A stretch of DNA of 64,000 nt, taken from positions 114,310,458-114,374,457 of the forward strand of contig NC_092806.1 in NCBI RefSeq assembly GCF_040954645.1, read 5' to 3'. A program made the position numbers and the translations under genes. A model generated the notes under the pieces. The model was not told the DNA's origin and did not search any database. It saw only the letters and a list, made by a program, of their open reading frames with translations. Source of the stretch: Diabrotica undecimpunctata. Its lineage: Eukaryota; Arthropoda; Insecta; Coleoptera; Chrysomelidae. Of the stretch, positions 23,432-35,089 are shown in pieces (the first letter of the stretch is position 1; every line of letters begins with the position of its first letter).

Positions 23432-23628
23432 ATACGAAAATGGTTGCGTTTCGATTTAATTTGAGTTTCTTACCACTCCCTAACACGTGTTTCTGGGTCT
23501 ACCCGTCATCAGAGAGAGTTTGTAAGAAAACTCTTAGTTTTCTTACTCTGATGACGGGTAGACCCAGAAACACGTGTTAGGGAGTGGTAAGAAACTCAAA
23601 TTAAATCGAAACGCAACCATTTTCGTAT
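23432..23628. repeat. 83-bp perfect inverted repeat with 31-bp spacer
   Basis: The arms 23432-23514 and 23546-23628 are exact reverse complements by eye. Each arm carries a hammerhead-like motif (listed separately for the right arm). The perfect identity indicates a young or gene-converted structure. It faces outward like the repeats at 13796, 47231 and 49336. Confidence 0.9.
23535..23602 (+). ncRNA. Candidate type I hammerhead ribozyme in inverted repeat
   Basis: On the plus strand CTGATGA (23548-23554) is followed by a GGG/CCC hairpin with loop TAGA, then GAAA. Next comes ACACGTGT, self-complementary as a short stem III, and a U that would be the cleavage-site base. Upstream AGTTTTCTTAC pairs with downstream GTAAGAAACT to give a long stem I with an internal loop. 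The bases flanking stem II (C and A) are not the usual G-C pair. The mirror-image copy on the minus strand in the left arm lacks the pairing strand in part. Activity is untested. Confidence 0.5.
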
Positions 23629-23639
23629 ATTTATCGTTC

Positions 23640-25190
23640 TTACTCGACGCGATGAGTACAAGAAAGATGGTAATTTATATGGGTAAATTGTTGATGCATA
23701 GTGGAATATAAATATTCCCAGCATCGCTCTTAATGGCTTGATTAAGCGTGAGTATACAATTTACTTTAATTGGTATCGACACATTTAACTTCATCTTTTA
23801 TAAATAAGGAGACATGCCCACTGACCAATCATAGCAAACGTAGTTAGTTGGATTTAGTGTAGTCTATTTTAGCATGCTATCTACTATTAGCAACAACTAC
23901 AGTCCATTTAATTTACTTACCGTTGCACGTCATTATCATTGACAGAGATCAAAGTTGACATAGTTGCCAAAGTATAAAAAAATCCTGAATCCATTTTAAA
24001 TCAAATAGGTCACATAATTATTATTGCAAAAGTGGATTATACAACAAAACAAATTAATATTTAATGTAAATAAATAGAACCAAAACAAGAGTTAAAAAAT
24101 AATCTTGTTAAAAACAATTTGAGCCGCTTGTATATGTCGAATAAAGATGTAAAATGGAATACTTAAACAAAACAACACTTTTTTCATTACTTATTAACAT
24201 TAGTCAACACCGCAACTGTCAAATAAGTGTTACCAATTTATGCCAAAATATCACCTTCGTTCGATTACAGTTACAGTGTGTTCGGAACAAATGTTCTTCA
24301 TAAAAACCCTTTATAATGCATTTATACAAATTAAATGAAATATATTATTGTGTATTTCTATTAATATAAGTTAACATTAATAGAAATCTTTAAATATTAT
24401 TTCTACGCGTATATAATAAAATATGTCTAGTGGCTGTAATACCAGTGTACTCAGCAAAGTGATTCTAAAAAAGAACACACCTACCGCCTAAATATTTCGT
24501 ATTGGTATCATGTGACCTCACGGCCTATGATGCGAATGACATGCAACGGTATGTAAATTAGATGAAGTATATTATTATTAAATTACTATATGCAATTAAT
24601 CTATTAATACAAGCAAACCATTCAATTAGAGAAGATAAATTATATATAGATTTGCTTATCTACTTATTGATACTCCGAATTAAAAGTACATGATGATTAA
24701 AAAAAATGGTACATAATTTAAAAAAATTTGAATTTAGGAACATTCACGGAAAGAAAATTTTTCCACAGGTACCCTAGATAAAGAAACCTTAATTCCTAAG
24801 CATTGAGGCAGTGCACCATTAAGCACGAGCATGGCAGAGCATGGTGTTTTAGAGCAAATTACAACTCATATCAGGTATCATATAATCAGAGCCCAGCACA
24901 CATAGCTTAAACATGGAACACAGGATTTTATATTGTAAGCTTGAATGCGATTTACCACACCCTCGAAGACTCTTTTCTACAATTATAATGTGAGTGTTTC
25001 ATCCCACAAAGAACAAATTCAAGAATGTCAACAACTAAATAAGCAATATTCTGAGGGGAAAACTGATGATAGTACACCATAACTGGCTGGCACCATTTGA
25101 AGTAGACCCCAACATAGATGAAGAAGAGTAAGTAAACTAAGTCCCAGAAGCACCTGACCTCACATTTGAGGAACTCAAACCAGTTTAAGG
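23640..25190. other. Intronic AT-rich region without recognised gene
   Basis: Nothing coding is recognised. 23830-23885 is an inverted copy of about 11700-11755 (GACCAATCATAGCAAACGTAG). Two related AT-rich blocks, about 24310-24370 and 24550-24620, share AAATTAnATGAAnTATATTATT. Confidence 0.45.
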
Positions 25191-25199
25191 TACTAGTAA

Positions 25200-25630
25200 G
25201 CAAGACATCATGGTACTGCTGAAGAAATCATGATCTACTCACACTTCCAGATGACTACTAACTGGGCCACACCTTTTCAGTCAGTATTAAAGATGCACCA
25301 GGATTGGCATCCATATTTCAAAAGAAGTTTGGTCAAGTTGCAGAACTGCAATACCAACTACCGGCTCATGAAACAGCTTTGAAACTACAAAATGCATCAC
25401 ATTATGTTTTCTATCTGGTAACAAAAGACACTGCCCATGAAAAAACTGACTATCAAAATGTATCTATGGGAAACATTACTTCAATTGAAAGAGAAGTGCT
25501 GGAGTCCAAGGTGCAAAAATTAGTCCTGTTAGTCCTGCCAAAGCAAGAATGCTACCAATAGGAGTGGAGGGTTGTCCAAAAAATGGTGGAGAAAATCTTA
25601 CTAGTCTGTTGCAATCCATGGTTACTGATG
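25200..25630 (+). pseudogene. Macrodomain protein (OARD1/TARG1-like) remnant
   Basis: The frame reads LGHTFSVSIKDAPGLASIFQ, then KKFGQVAELQYQLP, NASHYVFYLVTKDTAHEKT and DYQNVSMGNI. A frameshift near 25540 leads into PAKARMLPIGVEGCPKNGGE. The order matches ADP-ribose-hydrolysing macrodomain proteins of the OARD1 type, in which a FKKKFG segment, a YYLITK..SHKPTYEN segment and a MPRIGCGLD loop follow one another. Here the catalytic loop is changed (MLPIGVEGCPK) and several stops are present. It is most likely a decayed retroposed or duplicated copy. Single-family similarity is judged by eye only. Confidence 0.45.
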
Positions 25631-25639
25631 TAGAGTGAA

Positions 25640-27700
25640 AATAGTACCGTGCCACTTTTACACAACTGGGAGTTGTAAGAGGGCTCAGTTGCTGATATTA
25701 GCAACCAGTTCCAGTCCCAACAAGCTTCCAGGAGGGCTTGCTATGCACCTGATTAAACATACTACATGTTCAATTGGCAGTCGAACTACAGCTATTCTAG
25801 TGTCACCGAGAGAATTCCACTTGGTTCCAGAAGTGTTTTAAAGAAAGAGGCAAACTATATGTACAGGTAATATTAGAATTTTATGAGCTACTAGTCTAAT
25901 AAATATATTTATACTGTTAAATAAATAAAATTATAAATTCATTGTGTTTTAGTTTTATTATTAGAAGACTCTAAATAAATTACAATAAACATTATAATAC
26001 TATTATTATTTTCGTCTTATTTTCTTTTTAATAATTACCGTAAATAATTAGCATGTAATTTAAATAAACTACATTTGCTCTGATTTTAACACACACTGCA
26101 ATAAACTAATTCAAATTGATTTGTCCTTTGAGTCTTCTCACTAACGCTGAGCTAGATTTCCAGAACATTTACTTATTCATGGAGACATTGTTTATAACTG
26201 GCTGCCATCTCCTTGATTACTTTGTAGACATCTTCCACTTTCAGGTCCTTATGGAGGTCTGCATTCCAAATGTACTAAGAACCATCAAATATGTTCCTTA
26301 ACACTTTTTTCTGTAATCTCTAAATTATTTAAATATTACTGATTTGGTACAGTCTCAAGGTTGCCACCCATATTTAAGTCTATACTGTTCTCAATATTTG
26401 TTTGTATCTCATTAATTTATATTTGTGGATAGCCCAAACTTTCCCTCAATCAACCAATATATTTTCTTATAATGAACATTTAACTTCTTTAAACAAATAT
26501 GTACCTGCCTTTTATTAATGTAAAATATACTGTGAAGTTAAGCATCTAATACGATGCCCAAGTATTTTCAAATATATGAAATGAAGCACAAAATCTGTTT
26601 TATCCATTCTCAAACGCATATTGCTGAGAAAGTCAGATTCAAATGGGTTGTTACATTATTAGTGAATGTGGCAACCATTGTAAGCAAAGTTTCAACAATC
26701 CCTCAAACATTGACCAAAATATTTCTAACACTATAATGATATCCATAGGATAGTCTGCACTTGTCATGGAGAAGAAATGATGAAATGTATAACAAATAGA
26801 ACAGGAATTAAAATAAAACTTACTCAGTTGTTGAACACAATAATGCAAAAAAAAGGGAAGATACTGCGAACCAGCTTGCATAATTGTGTTTAGCAGTAAT
26901 TAAAATTTCAACTTAGTACAAGAAACTAGGTGACCTGTTATTTAGAGTAGCAGTTGACAATGAAGCTGTAAATGTTTATCTGTGCTGCAAGTAGAAGAAC
27001 AAAATATGTGACATTATTTATTACTGGTTAAGACTTCTATTGCAAGGACTATCAAAACATTACTTGGAAGAGATTCCAAGATGAAATAATAAACTCCTGT
27101 GAAAATGTTGTTCATCTGGCTACACACACATGAAAACACTAAACATACCATCAAAAACTAAACAGGTTCATTTTTGGCCCTGTTTATAATACTTGTAATT
27201 CAATATATTCTTAATTGTTTGTTTCATACTTCAACATCATCTTTTAAACAAGAAATAGTGTCACTGTCACAAGAAATAGTTGGCCCATTTAATTTTTTTG
27301 AATCATATATGATTCACTTGTCAATGCAGTTGTTAAATTTATAAACCAATCTACTAAATACAAGCCTAAAATTGTATAAGGGTAATTTTTTATCAAAAAA
27401 TGTAATAAAACAACTTCTGACACAACAAAACAGACATTTTAAGCTAGAAATGAAAAAATTCAGCAATTTTTTCAGAAAATTTGCTAAACTTTGGTGATTT
27501 TTGCAAATATGTTTCTGAGATAGATACTAAAAACCTTGTAAATGTTTTTTAACTACTGTCCACAATTTTACCATTTCATGGTAATCCATGTGAGAAGTAA
27601 GGAAACAATTTCTTCCAAATGCAAAACATAAAAATTAATAACCAGTAACAGAAGCAAAATTGATATATTGTACATTTTAAATTCACTCAATACATACACC
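25640..27700. other. Zinc-finger intron, no supportable gene
   Basis: Several short open frames (for example 26554-26736 with KVRFKWVVTLLVNVATIVSK) are not recognised and lack splice or family support. The last 200 bases (about 27500-27700) resemble 32260-32480 and belong to the duplicated segment. Confidence 0.4.
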
Positions 27701-27751
27701 AAAACTTTTTTTGCCAATGTTAAACAGTAATTTTGCTGTTTTCATACTTAC

Positions 27752-28178
27752 ATGGTTTTTCATGATCTATCTCCTTTAAGGCTTCTATCTGGAATGTTAC
27801 ATCTCTCTCAGAGTCTAAATTTTTCATATTCTTACTTTTAAATATAGCACCACACCCATGGTTTACTTCTAAATTATATTCATCCAATTCTTTTTTGATT
27901 TCTGTCTTAACTTCTTGCATAGTAATGGCAGGGAATGGGTCACTTACTTTATGTTGTAACACATGTTCTTCTATTTTAATATGGGCCGAACAATCTGATA
28001 GAGAATCATCTGTGTAATTACTTTCAAACATGCAGTCTTCGACTTCTGATTTAATTTGTACATTAACATGTTGCTCTAAAGAATATTCATTTTTGTCACA
28101 TATTAAAACGTTTTGTTTTCTTTTTATAGAATCTTCACTTAACTCCATTTCGAATTTAAACCAAATGACTGGTTCCAA
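27752..28178 (-). CDS. C2H2 zinc-finger protein, N-terminal exon (exon 1)
   Basis: This minus-strand first coding exon encodes about 142 residues. It starts at MEPVIWFKFE (28178), or possibly at the second methionine, MELSEDSIKRK (28148). It is acidic and rich in Glu, Lys and Asp, with IKSEVEDC, AHIKIEEHV and EVKTEIKKELDEY segments. Such N-termini are common in insect C2H2 proteins whose fingers lie in a separate exon, and SUMO-acceptor-like IKxE sites recur. It ends after HEKP at a strong donor, GTAAGT (27746-27751), in phase 1. That phase joins correctly to the finger exon at 11255. The partnership is inferred from phase, strand and family habit, not from transcript evidence. A decayed copy lies at 32290-32780. 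Confidence 0.65.
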
Positions 28179-29100
28179 TAGGCAATAATGGACAATGGAA
28201 GTGTGACGTCACAACTGTCAATTACTTTCCAAACAAAAGTTGAAATGCCCAATCTCAAGACTTTTTAAATTCTATAAAGTTAACATTTTGCTTCCTCTGC
28301 TGCTTTTTTTTAAATATAGTGTTTTTTAGGATAATACCATCATAATTCAGTGTTATATTTCTATGAAATATAGTTTAAAAGTTTAAATTAAAGACATTCT
28401 AACCTTACTTTATTGATACATGCATTTTATTGCTATTTAACAACATGCTTTATTGTTTACACAACCTTGTAAAATTGTTGTAGTAACTATTAGAATACTT
28501 AGATATTGCAAAAAGCGGAAAGATTCTGTAAAAAAAATGAAAAAATAACGAAAAATACAAATTATCCACACTAAACAAGGTTTGTTTGGAAATGGAAATG
28601 GAAAGTGAAACTGACAGATGACAGATGTCAATAAAATCTACGTCATCACTCCCACGGCTCATAAAACCTTCGCTGCGCCACCAGCATCGAGCAAAAAGAC
28701 AAGATTGCTCGATGGCCACCAGTTGAAAAAGACTGGTAACTATTTTTTTTTTGTACGTTTGCAGAAATTACGGCTAAAAATAAATACATGTATTTCCATC
28801 TTGCGAGTAACGTACAAACGAAACGCGTTGGTCAAAACTAACATTATAGGTACCTATATTATTGTCTGAAAGGGATCTATCCATGGACGTATAAACACAG
28901 ATATCTGTGTTTATACGTCCATGGATCTATCTAATAGAGGGATCATTTATATTACCAGTTGGATTCGAGTGGTAACGCATACAAGTTATTTATTTTTTTA
29001 TTGTGGGGATTCCCAGATTAATTCAACTGGCGAGTAATTTTATTTGTAATTCCCAGCTTAGTTTAGTTATCTCGGTCGAGCCATAATAGTGCTTAAAATA
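28179..29100. other. Upstream region of the zinc-finger gene with a perfect palindrome
   Basis: No confident gene. 28879-28926 is a 48-bp palindrome with no spacer: ATCCATGGACGTATAAACAC then AGAT, followed by its exact complement. A TTACCAGTT string at about 28952 may be an end of the adjacent piggyBac-like element. Confidence 0.5.
28879..28926. repeat. Perfect 48-bp spacer-less palindrome
   Basis: 24-nt half sites 28879-28902 and 28903-28926 are exact reverse complements. The centre is AGATATCT. Confidence 0.9.
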
Positions 29101-29121
29101 TTTGTATAAAGATTGTGTAAA

Positions 29122-30781
29122 ATGAGTAATAGAACTGTTAAATTAGTAAATTTGGCGTTGCAAAATGCAACTGTAAGTGGTAGTTGTGTAGACCCCAATC
29201 AGAATTTGGATCGTCACCAAGAAACAACTATAAATACTTTAAGCGAATCAGAGGAAGAACCATTTAGCGACAATTCGGACTGTGAGCCTAATTACGCTTC
29301 TTCTGAATGTTCAACTAATTCAGATAAGGACGAATATAAAATCAGTCCCGAGAGTGACGATGAACTTATTGAAAACACAAGTAAGTAAACAATTTTTTTC
29401 TCTTCTTATTTATTACTTCATGTGAAATTTGTAGGAGACCAAGGTACTTCAAGTGAAATTTTCGAAAACGTAGCAACACTTGATGAATGGATACCAATAA
29501 CTGAAAATAATGATATAAACATAGGTATAAATGAACATTTAGTAAATCCAGTAATTAACGTTCAGAGTGAATCCATTAGTCCTTGAAAGCTATTCACTAT
29601 TTATAAATGACACGGTTATTGATCTCCTGGTTACAGAAACCAATCGATATGCATCTCAACAATTAAATAACAACTCAATCAAACCTAAATCTAGACAAAG
29701 ATCCTGGATACCTGTAAATCAACAGGAAATGAAAAGCTTTTTAGCCATTATCATTTGTACAGGTCTGACAAATGTCCCTACTTTACAACAATACTGGTCT
29801 AAAAATCCTCTTTACCATAACAGTTTTATAAGTAGCATCATGACAAGGGACAGATTTTTATTGATCTTAAAATATTTACATTTCAACGATAACGATGGTT
29901 TGCAAAATACCACAGATAAACTATACCGAATTAGACCTTTATTAGACATTTTAAACAATAGATTTCAAGATATATTTACACCTGGTAGAAACGTGGTTAT
30001 CGATGAAAGTATGGTTCCTTGGAGAGGACGCTTAGGGATGCGTCAATATATTAAAAATAAGCATTACAAGTATAGTGTGAAACTATATAAAGTGTGTAAC
30101 AGATGGTTACACTTATAGAATTAAAGTATATTGTGGCAAAGAAGATCCTATTTCAAGTAAGCGACATTCACATAATGTTGTTATGACAATCATGGATAGC
30201 TTACTAGACACGGAAGAACACTGTACGCTGATAACTTTTACTCCAGTGTACCATTAGTTCAAGATCTGCTAGAGAGAAGAACTTTGTATTGTGGAACTTT
30301 AAGAAGTAACCGAAAAGGTCTCCCTAAGACAATTGTTACAAGAAAAATGAAATCTAATGAAGTGATAGGTATGTGCAAGTGGCAAGATAAGCGGACTGTT
30401 TTAATGATAACCAGCAAGGGGAACCATAACACTGCTCTTTACAATACTGGTCGAAAAAATAGAAAACAAGTAGACATTTTAAAACCCCTTTGTGTTATTG
30501 ACTACAATAAGGCCAAAAAAGGGGTTGATTATAGTGATCAAATGTCAGCTTACTACACTGCTCTTAGGAAGACGTTAAAGTGGTATAAAAAAGTTGCTTT
30601 TGAGTTAATTTTTGGGGCAGCTTTAGTGAACTCTTGGATCATTTATAATACGATAAACTCAAACACAAAGTGGCCTCTAATAAAATTTCGCGAAGAATTA
30701 GCATTTCAGCTAGCCAATAAGTCTACGGACCAAACATTGGTTCAGTCTTTGAAAAGAAAACATATACTGACCAATAATTAG
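29122..30781 (+). pseudogene. piggyBac-like transposase, nearly complete with frameshifts
   Basis: The start is MSNRTVKLVNLALQ (29122), with an acidic stretch (SESEEEPFSDNSDCEP) and a short intron (donor GTAAGT near 29383, acceptor TTTGTAG near 29433). The second exon begins DQGTSSEIFENVATLDEWIP. A frameshift near 29575 leads into the body: FLAIIICTGLTNVPTLQQYW, the first catalytic Asp in VVIDESMVPWRGR, then YIKNKHYKYSVKLYKV. A second frameshift region (about 30110-30230) precedes the second Asp, YADNFYSSVP, and 30284-30781 carries the third in AKKGVDYSDQMSAYYT. There is no cysteine-rich tail, as in many PGBD-type relatives. Near-palindromic 22-mers of the form ACCAGT...CTGGTAA or TGGTAA lie at about 28953 and 31069 and may mark the ends. 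It is not functional as it stands. Confidence 0.85.
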
Positions 30782-31379
30782 CATTTGTTGTTTTTATATT
30801 TTATGAAACATATGTATTTTGTTCTAAATAAAAGTTTTGGGTTTATTTTATTTGAAAATATTATATGCACTTTTAAATTTCAGTTTTTGTTTTACCAGAT
30901 GAAATAGCCTGGTATTGATGCAGTTTTCAGCAAGTTTGTATATTCCTTGTATGTATATAACTATTACTACAAATAAATCTTTAAAAACTTACACATAGAT
31001 CGCACTCACATTTATTAAGAACTACCAGACTATTCCGACTGGGGTATCTAAATACAATATTCTATAGTACCAGTCAATTAAAACTGGTAAAGCATACAAC
31101 ATAATAATTGAATTTTTCGTAATCGCAGCGAAGGTGTTAAATTAGGATACTTTCATTTGTTTGATAGATATATGCTGGATATATGAACAGAACAATGAAC
31201 GATGAACGTTGTTTGTTGACTTGTACATGGCTTGTAATATGGTTATTATGCATGGTACAATTTGGTACAATGAATACACATGTATTCATTTCATTGGTAT
31301 TCATTGTACCATGGCAGACCACCGTTGACAGCATCCGACGTCACAATGGTTGACAGGGTTGCCAAGTATAATCTTGTTA
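30782..31379. other. No gene; short inverted TGGTACAATGAATAC motif
   Basis: About 31253-31315 contains GGTACAATGAATACACATG and, inverted, GGTATTCATTGTACCATG. The same motif is found singly near 213. I see nothing coding. Confidence 0.45.
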
Positions 31380-31800
31380 CAACATCATTTTATAGAGGGC
31401 AGCGTATTCTGCTACAGATGGCTGCAGTATCTGCACTTTAACTCCAAAAGTTTATCTTCGTCTAAGCTTTCATTCTAAAATGAATTTTGTAGGATGATTT
31501 GTAGACAAAACACTTATGCACAATGTAATAGAAATGACTAGAGAAAGAAGTCTACGAAGGTGGACCATACACTCCCTTTAGAGGGTCAAGACTAAAGAGA
31601 GAGTATACATTTACCTAATTTATTTGGGTTTGCTGTAATTTTTTTTTTGGTAATGGTTGTGATGATTCTGAGCTAATTCCTACTTGTTTTATGCAGTGCT
31701 TTAGCCCTATTAACACAAATGTCCATGCAATATACATTTTGCTATGTGTTTGACTGTGTGTGTGACCAGTTATGTTTACAGCACAGCACATAAAAGTGCA
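31380..31800. repeat. Copy of the zinc-finger intron segment 11374-11690
   Basis: Collinear with the sequence upstream of the finger exon (see the entry at 11374). An unrelated block at about 31490-31610 interrupts the similarity. It lies about 0.5 kb from the decayed copy of zinc-finger exon 1, on the side expected for a shortened intron. Confidence 0.55.
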
Positions 31801-32289
31801 CAGTCATTTGTTTTTGGGACTGCAGCCTCACAAGTTTAGGTTTTAAACCATCCACACTGGATAAAAGTCCTATTTTGTATTTTTCTTAATTGTGGATTTT
31901 GTCTAATGATTTGCACCAGATTCTAAACTTTGTATTATTAAAACTTATTTCTTCAATGTTGAAATATTTTCATTAAATTCACATACTAACTCTACCTTTA
32001 CTATTTATTCTAGAGAGTATTGTTCATGTAAAACAGAATATAGATTGTCATCAAAGATATGAGGATGTACCTACACCAATATGAAACCAGGAATAAGAAT
32101 GTCTTAATGCTGTCCTACACCGGGCTCCAAGAAAGTAGAGATGGACCAAATTGTTATGGTATAACATTTTACAACAAGCTGCCTTCTGCAATTACTGAAT
32201 TACCAAATTTACATTAAAAAAAAAAACAATCAATAATTTTCTCTTCTCTTCTCAATCAGATATTTTATAGCAGTGATATTTTTAAATAA

Positions 32290-32780
32290 TTTCATAGTAA
32301 TTCTTGTAAAAAATAATCTCTTTCCAATCCAAAACATATACCTAACAATGAATAATTAAAATAAAAATTAGTAATTAGTATCAGTAACTGTTGCAAAATT
32401 GAGATACATTTTAGATTCACTCATTAATTCAATACATAGACCAAAGAATATAGACGCTACTAGGCGTCTATATTCTTTGCATAGACTAAAACTTACTTTT
32501 TTGTCAATGTTGGACAGTAATTTTGCTGTTTTCGTACGTCTACAATGTTTTTCATGATCTATCTCACTTGAAGCTCCTATCTGTAATTTTACATCTCTCT
32601 CCTAGTCTAATTTTTTCGTATTCCTGCTTTTAAATAGAGTGTCACACCCATGGTTTACTTTTACTTCTAAATTATGTTCATCCAGTTCTTTTTTTATTTC
32701 TGTCTTAACATCTTGCATGGTAATGATAGGTAATGTGTTACTTATTTCATATTGTAACGTATGTTTTCACGAGAACTGTC
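32290..32780 (-). pseudogene. Decayed duplicate of zinc-finger exon 1 and its downstream intron
   Basis: The minus strand parallels 27550-27960. Shared strings include AGTAATTTTGCTGTTTTC, TTTTTCATGATCTATCTC, TTTACATCTCTCTC and CACACCCATGGTTTACTT (plus-strand readings). The coding frame is broken by a stop and small indels, and the GTAAGT donor has become GTAGAC. An inverted repeat, AAAGAATATAGACGC / GCGTCTATATTCTTT (32443-32478), sits in the intron part. This is an ancient duplication of at least the first exon. Confidence 0.7.
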
Positions 32781-32869
32781 AGTTTACTCAAAAAACTTTT
32801 TTTTCAACGTTCATCTACAAAAGTAATACAATAATACACAATGCCGTCCTGGCTGGAACACTAGAAAAG

Positions 32870-32986
32870 CTGCAACAACCTTACTCAACAACTCAGTATA
32901 TGTTGCAAATATCATGTACTAAAAATCAATTTAAAGAAAACCAAGTTCATGGTATTTACAAAAGCACAAACTATCAAAGATAATTT
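32870..32986 (+). pseudogene. LINE fragment, left part (split by another LINE)
   Basis: In shifted frames it reads KINLKKTKFMVFTKAQTIKD. The reading continues on the other side of the inserted LINE, at 34566, as LHNTEIEQISSYKYLKALIT. This is the region after the catalytic ADD of a LINE reverse transcriptase. Confidence 0.6.
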
Positions 32987-34552
32987 TTCTTCTTCTTCTT
33001 CTAATGGCGCTACAACCCTTTGTGAGTCTTGGCCTGCTTAACAATGTGCTTCCATTCTGCCCTGTCGGATACTTTCTTTCGGCACTGCCTGATGTTCATG
33101 GTTTTAAGATCCCTCTCTACGTCGTCTATCCATCTTTTACGGGGCCTTCCTCTTGTTCTGTTTCCTTGGGGCTTCCATCTCTGGACTACTTTTACAGCTC
33201 GATTATCTGATTCTTTCTAGGTGACCAAGCCAGTTTAGTCTTTGCGACTTTACAAATCTGACAATATCTGCGCTCTGCATTAGTTCATCCAGCTCGTGGT
33301 TCATTTTAATTCTCCACGAATCATAGCTGCATTGGGTTGGTCCAAATATCTTCCTTAGTATTTTGCGCTCAAATATTCTCAGTTGATTTTCATCAGTGGT
33401 TAAGAGGGTCCACGCTTCACATCCATATGTGACCACTGGTCTAATTACTGTTTTATAGATTCTCAGCTTAGACTCACGATTCAGTAACTTACTTTTCATT
33501 AAGTCTTTGTATGCATAAAAGCACTTATTACCGCTAAGAATCCGTGCTTGTATTTCTTGACTGATGTTGTTGTTGTCATTTATTATTAAGCCTATGTAGA
33601 TAGGGAAAAGTGGAGGCATATTTGTAGGTATGGTTGTCTACCTTCAGATTCTCATGTTCATTCGATTTTGTGCACTCCATATATTTTGTTTTGCTTTCAT
33701 TTATATATAGACCCAACGTAGCAGCTTCTCGTTTCAGTTCTATAACTTTTTCGCTTAATTCCCTTTTGTTGCGACTTATTATGGCAACATCATCCGCATA
33801 TGCGCATATTTGCATTGATATTGTATTAATACAGCCGTTTATATCCAGTTTTCTAACAACAGCTTCTAAAGTTAGATTAAAAAGTGTTGTTGATAAGGCA
33901 TCACCTTGTCTAACTCCATTTTCAATATCAAAGGCTTGCGTCATATCTCCATCTATTCCCACCATAGCTTTGGAACCCTCCAGAGTCATTAGTATAAATT
34001 TAACCAACTTATTGGGTATCCCTAACATAGATAGTTGCTTTAACATCTTTTGTCGATCTACTCCATCAAACGCCTGTTTGAAATCGATATACAAGTTGTA
34101 AATAGGTATGTTATATTCAACACATTTTTCATGTATACCTCTTAACATATGTATTTGGTCTATAGTTGACCTCTTTGGTCTGAAGCCACATTGGTATTCA
34201 CCAATAATTTCCTCCGAAAACGATTCCAGGCGGCTATATATAATTCCTGATAATTATTATCTTGTAGATGACATTTAATATTATCTTGTAGATGACATTT
34301 AAAACTGTTATGCCCCTATAATTTTTGCAGAGTCGTTTGTCTCCCCCTTTGTACATAGGAAGTATGATTCCTACTTTACAGTCTTCTGGGATGATTTCTA
34401 GTGTCCATATGCGGTTGATTAGTTTATGGATACGCCTCCATAGCGCATGTCCACCATTCTTTATCAGTTCTACAGTTATTCCATCTGTGTCAGGTGCTTT
34501 GTTATTTTTTAGATGTTTTATGACGTTTATCGTTTCTTCCAATGTTGGTTGC
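32987..34552 (-). mobile_element. 5'-truncated LINE with 13-bp target-site duplication
   Basis: Minus-strand LINE flanked by TCAAAGATAATTT at 32974-32986 and 34553-34565. Its 3' end is a GAAGAAGAAGAA tail at the low-coordinate side. Coding blocks in order: HLKNNKAPDTDGITVELIKN and GIILPMYKGGDKRLCKNYRG (34234-34542); LYIDFKQAFDGVDRQKML, the RT signature GVRQGDALSTTLFNLTLE and catalytic YADDVAII (33576-34148); SKLLNRESKLRIYKTVIRPV, YGCEAWTLLTTDENQLRIFE and LNWLGHLERI (33203-33619). Two frameshifts separate the blocks. The endonuclease domain is missing. The clean duplication indicates a younger insertion than its host. Confidence 0.85.
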
Positions 34553-34690
34553 TCAAAGATAATTTAGTACTACATAATACAGAAATTGAACAAATATCCT
34601 CGTACAAATACCTTAAAGCATTGATCACAGAAGATACTGATCAAACAAAATGTGAAAACTTTTCTGTAATCGCAATATCAATATAACGTT
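34553..34690 (+). pseudogene. LINE fragment, right part (split by another LINE)
   Basis: LHNTEIEQISSYKYLKALIT then EDTDQTKCE continues the frame of 32870-32986. The junction repeats TCAAAGATAATTT. Confidence 0.6.
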
Positions 34691-35089
34691 CCGGATAAGA
34701 ATGCTTCGATGTTATTTTCTCCAGCCTTTTGTATGAGTTGATGCCTGAAACAATCCCAACATTAAAAACCTGGAATATTTCAAACCTCACAAATTCACGA
34801 ACAACAAATAATACCATTAGTACATAATGAATGTTTATAACCAAAAGTCTTTATTTATTCTACAAATAAATAAAAAACCAATATTTCTCACTTTTAATGA
34901 GACAAATAGGTACACACAAATTAGAAATGTTTGGAAAGGTTTTTAAAAAGCCCGCCTATTGTGACGTTAGACTTACTTAGTCCATTGTAAAGACTGCAAT
35001 TCAACATATATTGGGCAAACACACCAATATGTACATATATAATGGTTGTTGTACGACAATCCCAACATTAAAAACCTGGAATATGTCGA

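Noticed and set aside
33634..34101. 155-residue plus-strand open frame
   Set aside because: It is antisense to the LINE reverse transcriptase at 33576-34148, which has catalytic motifs.
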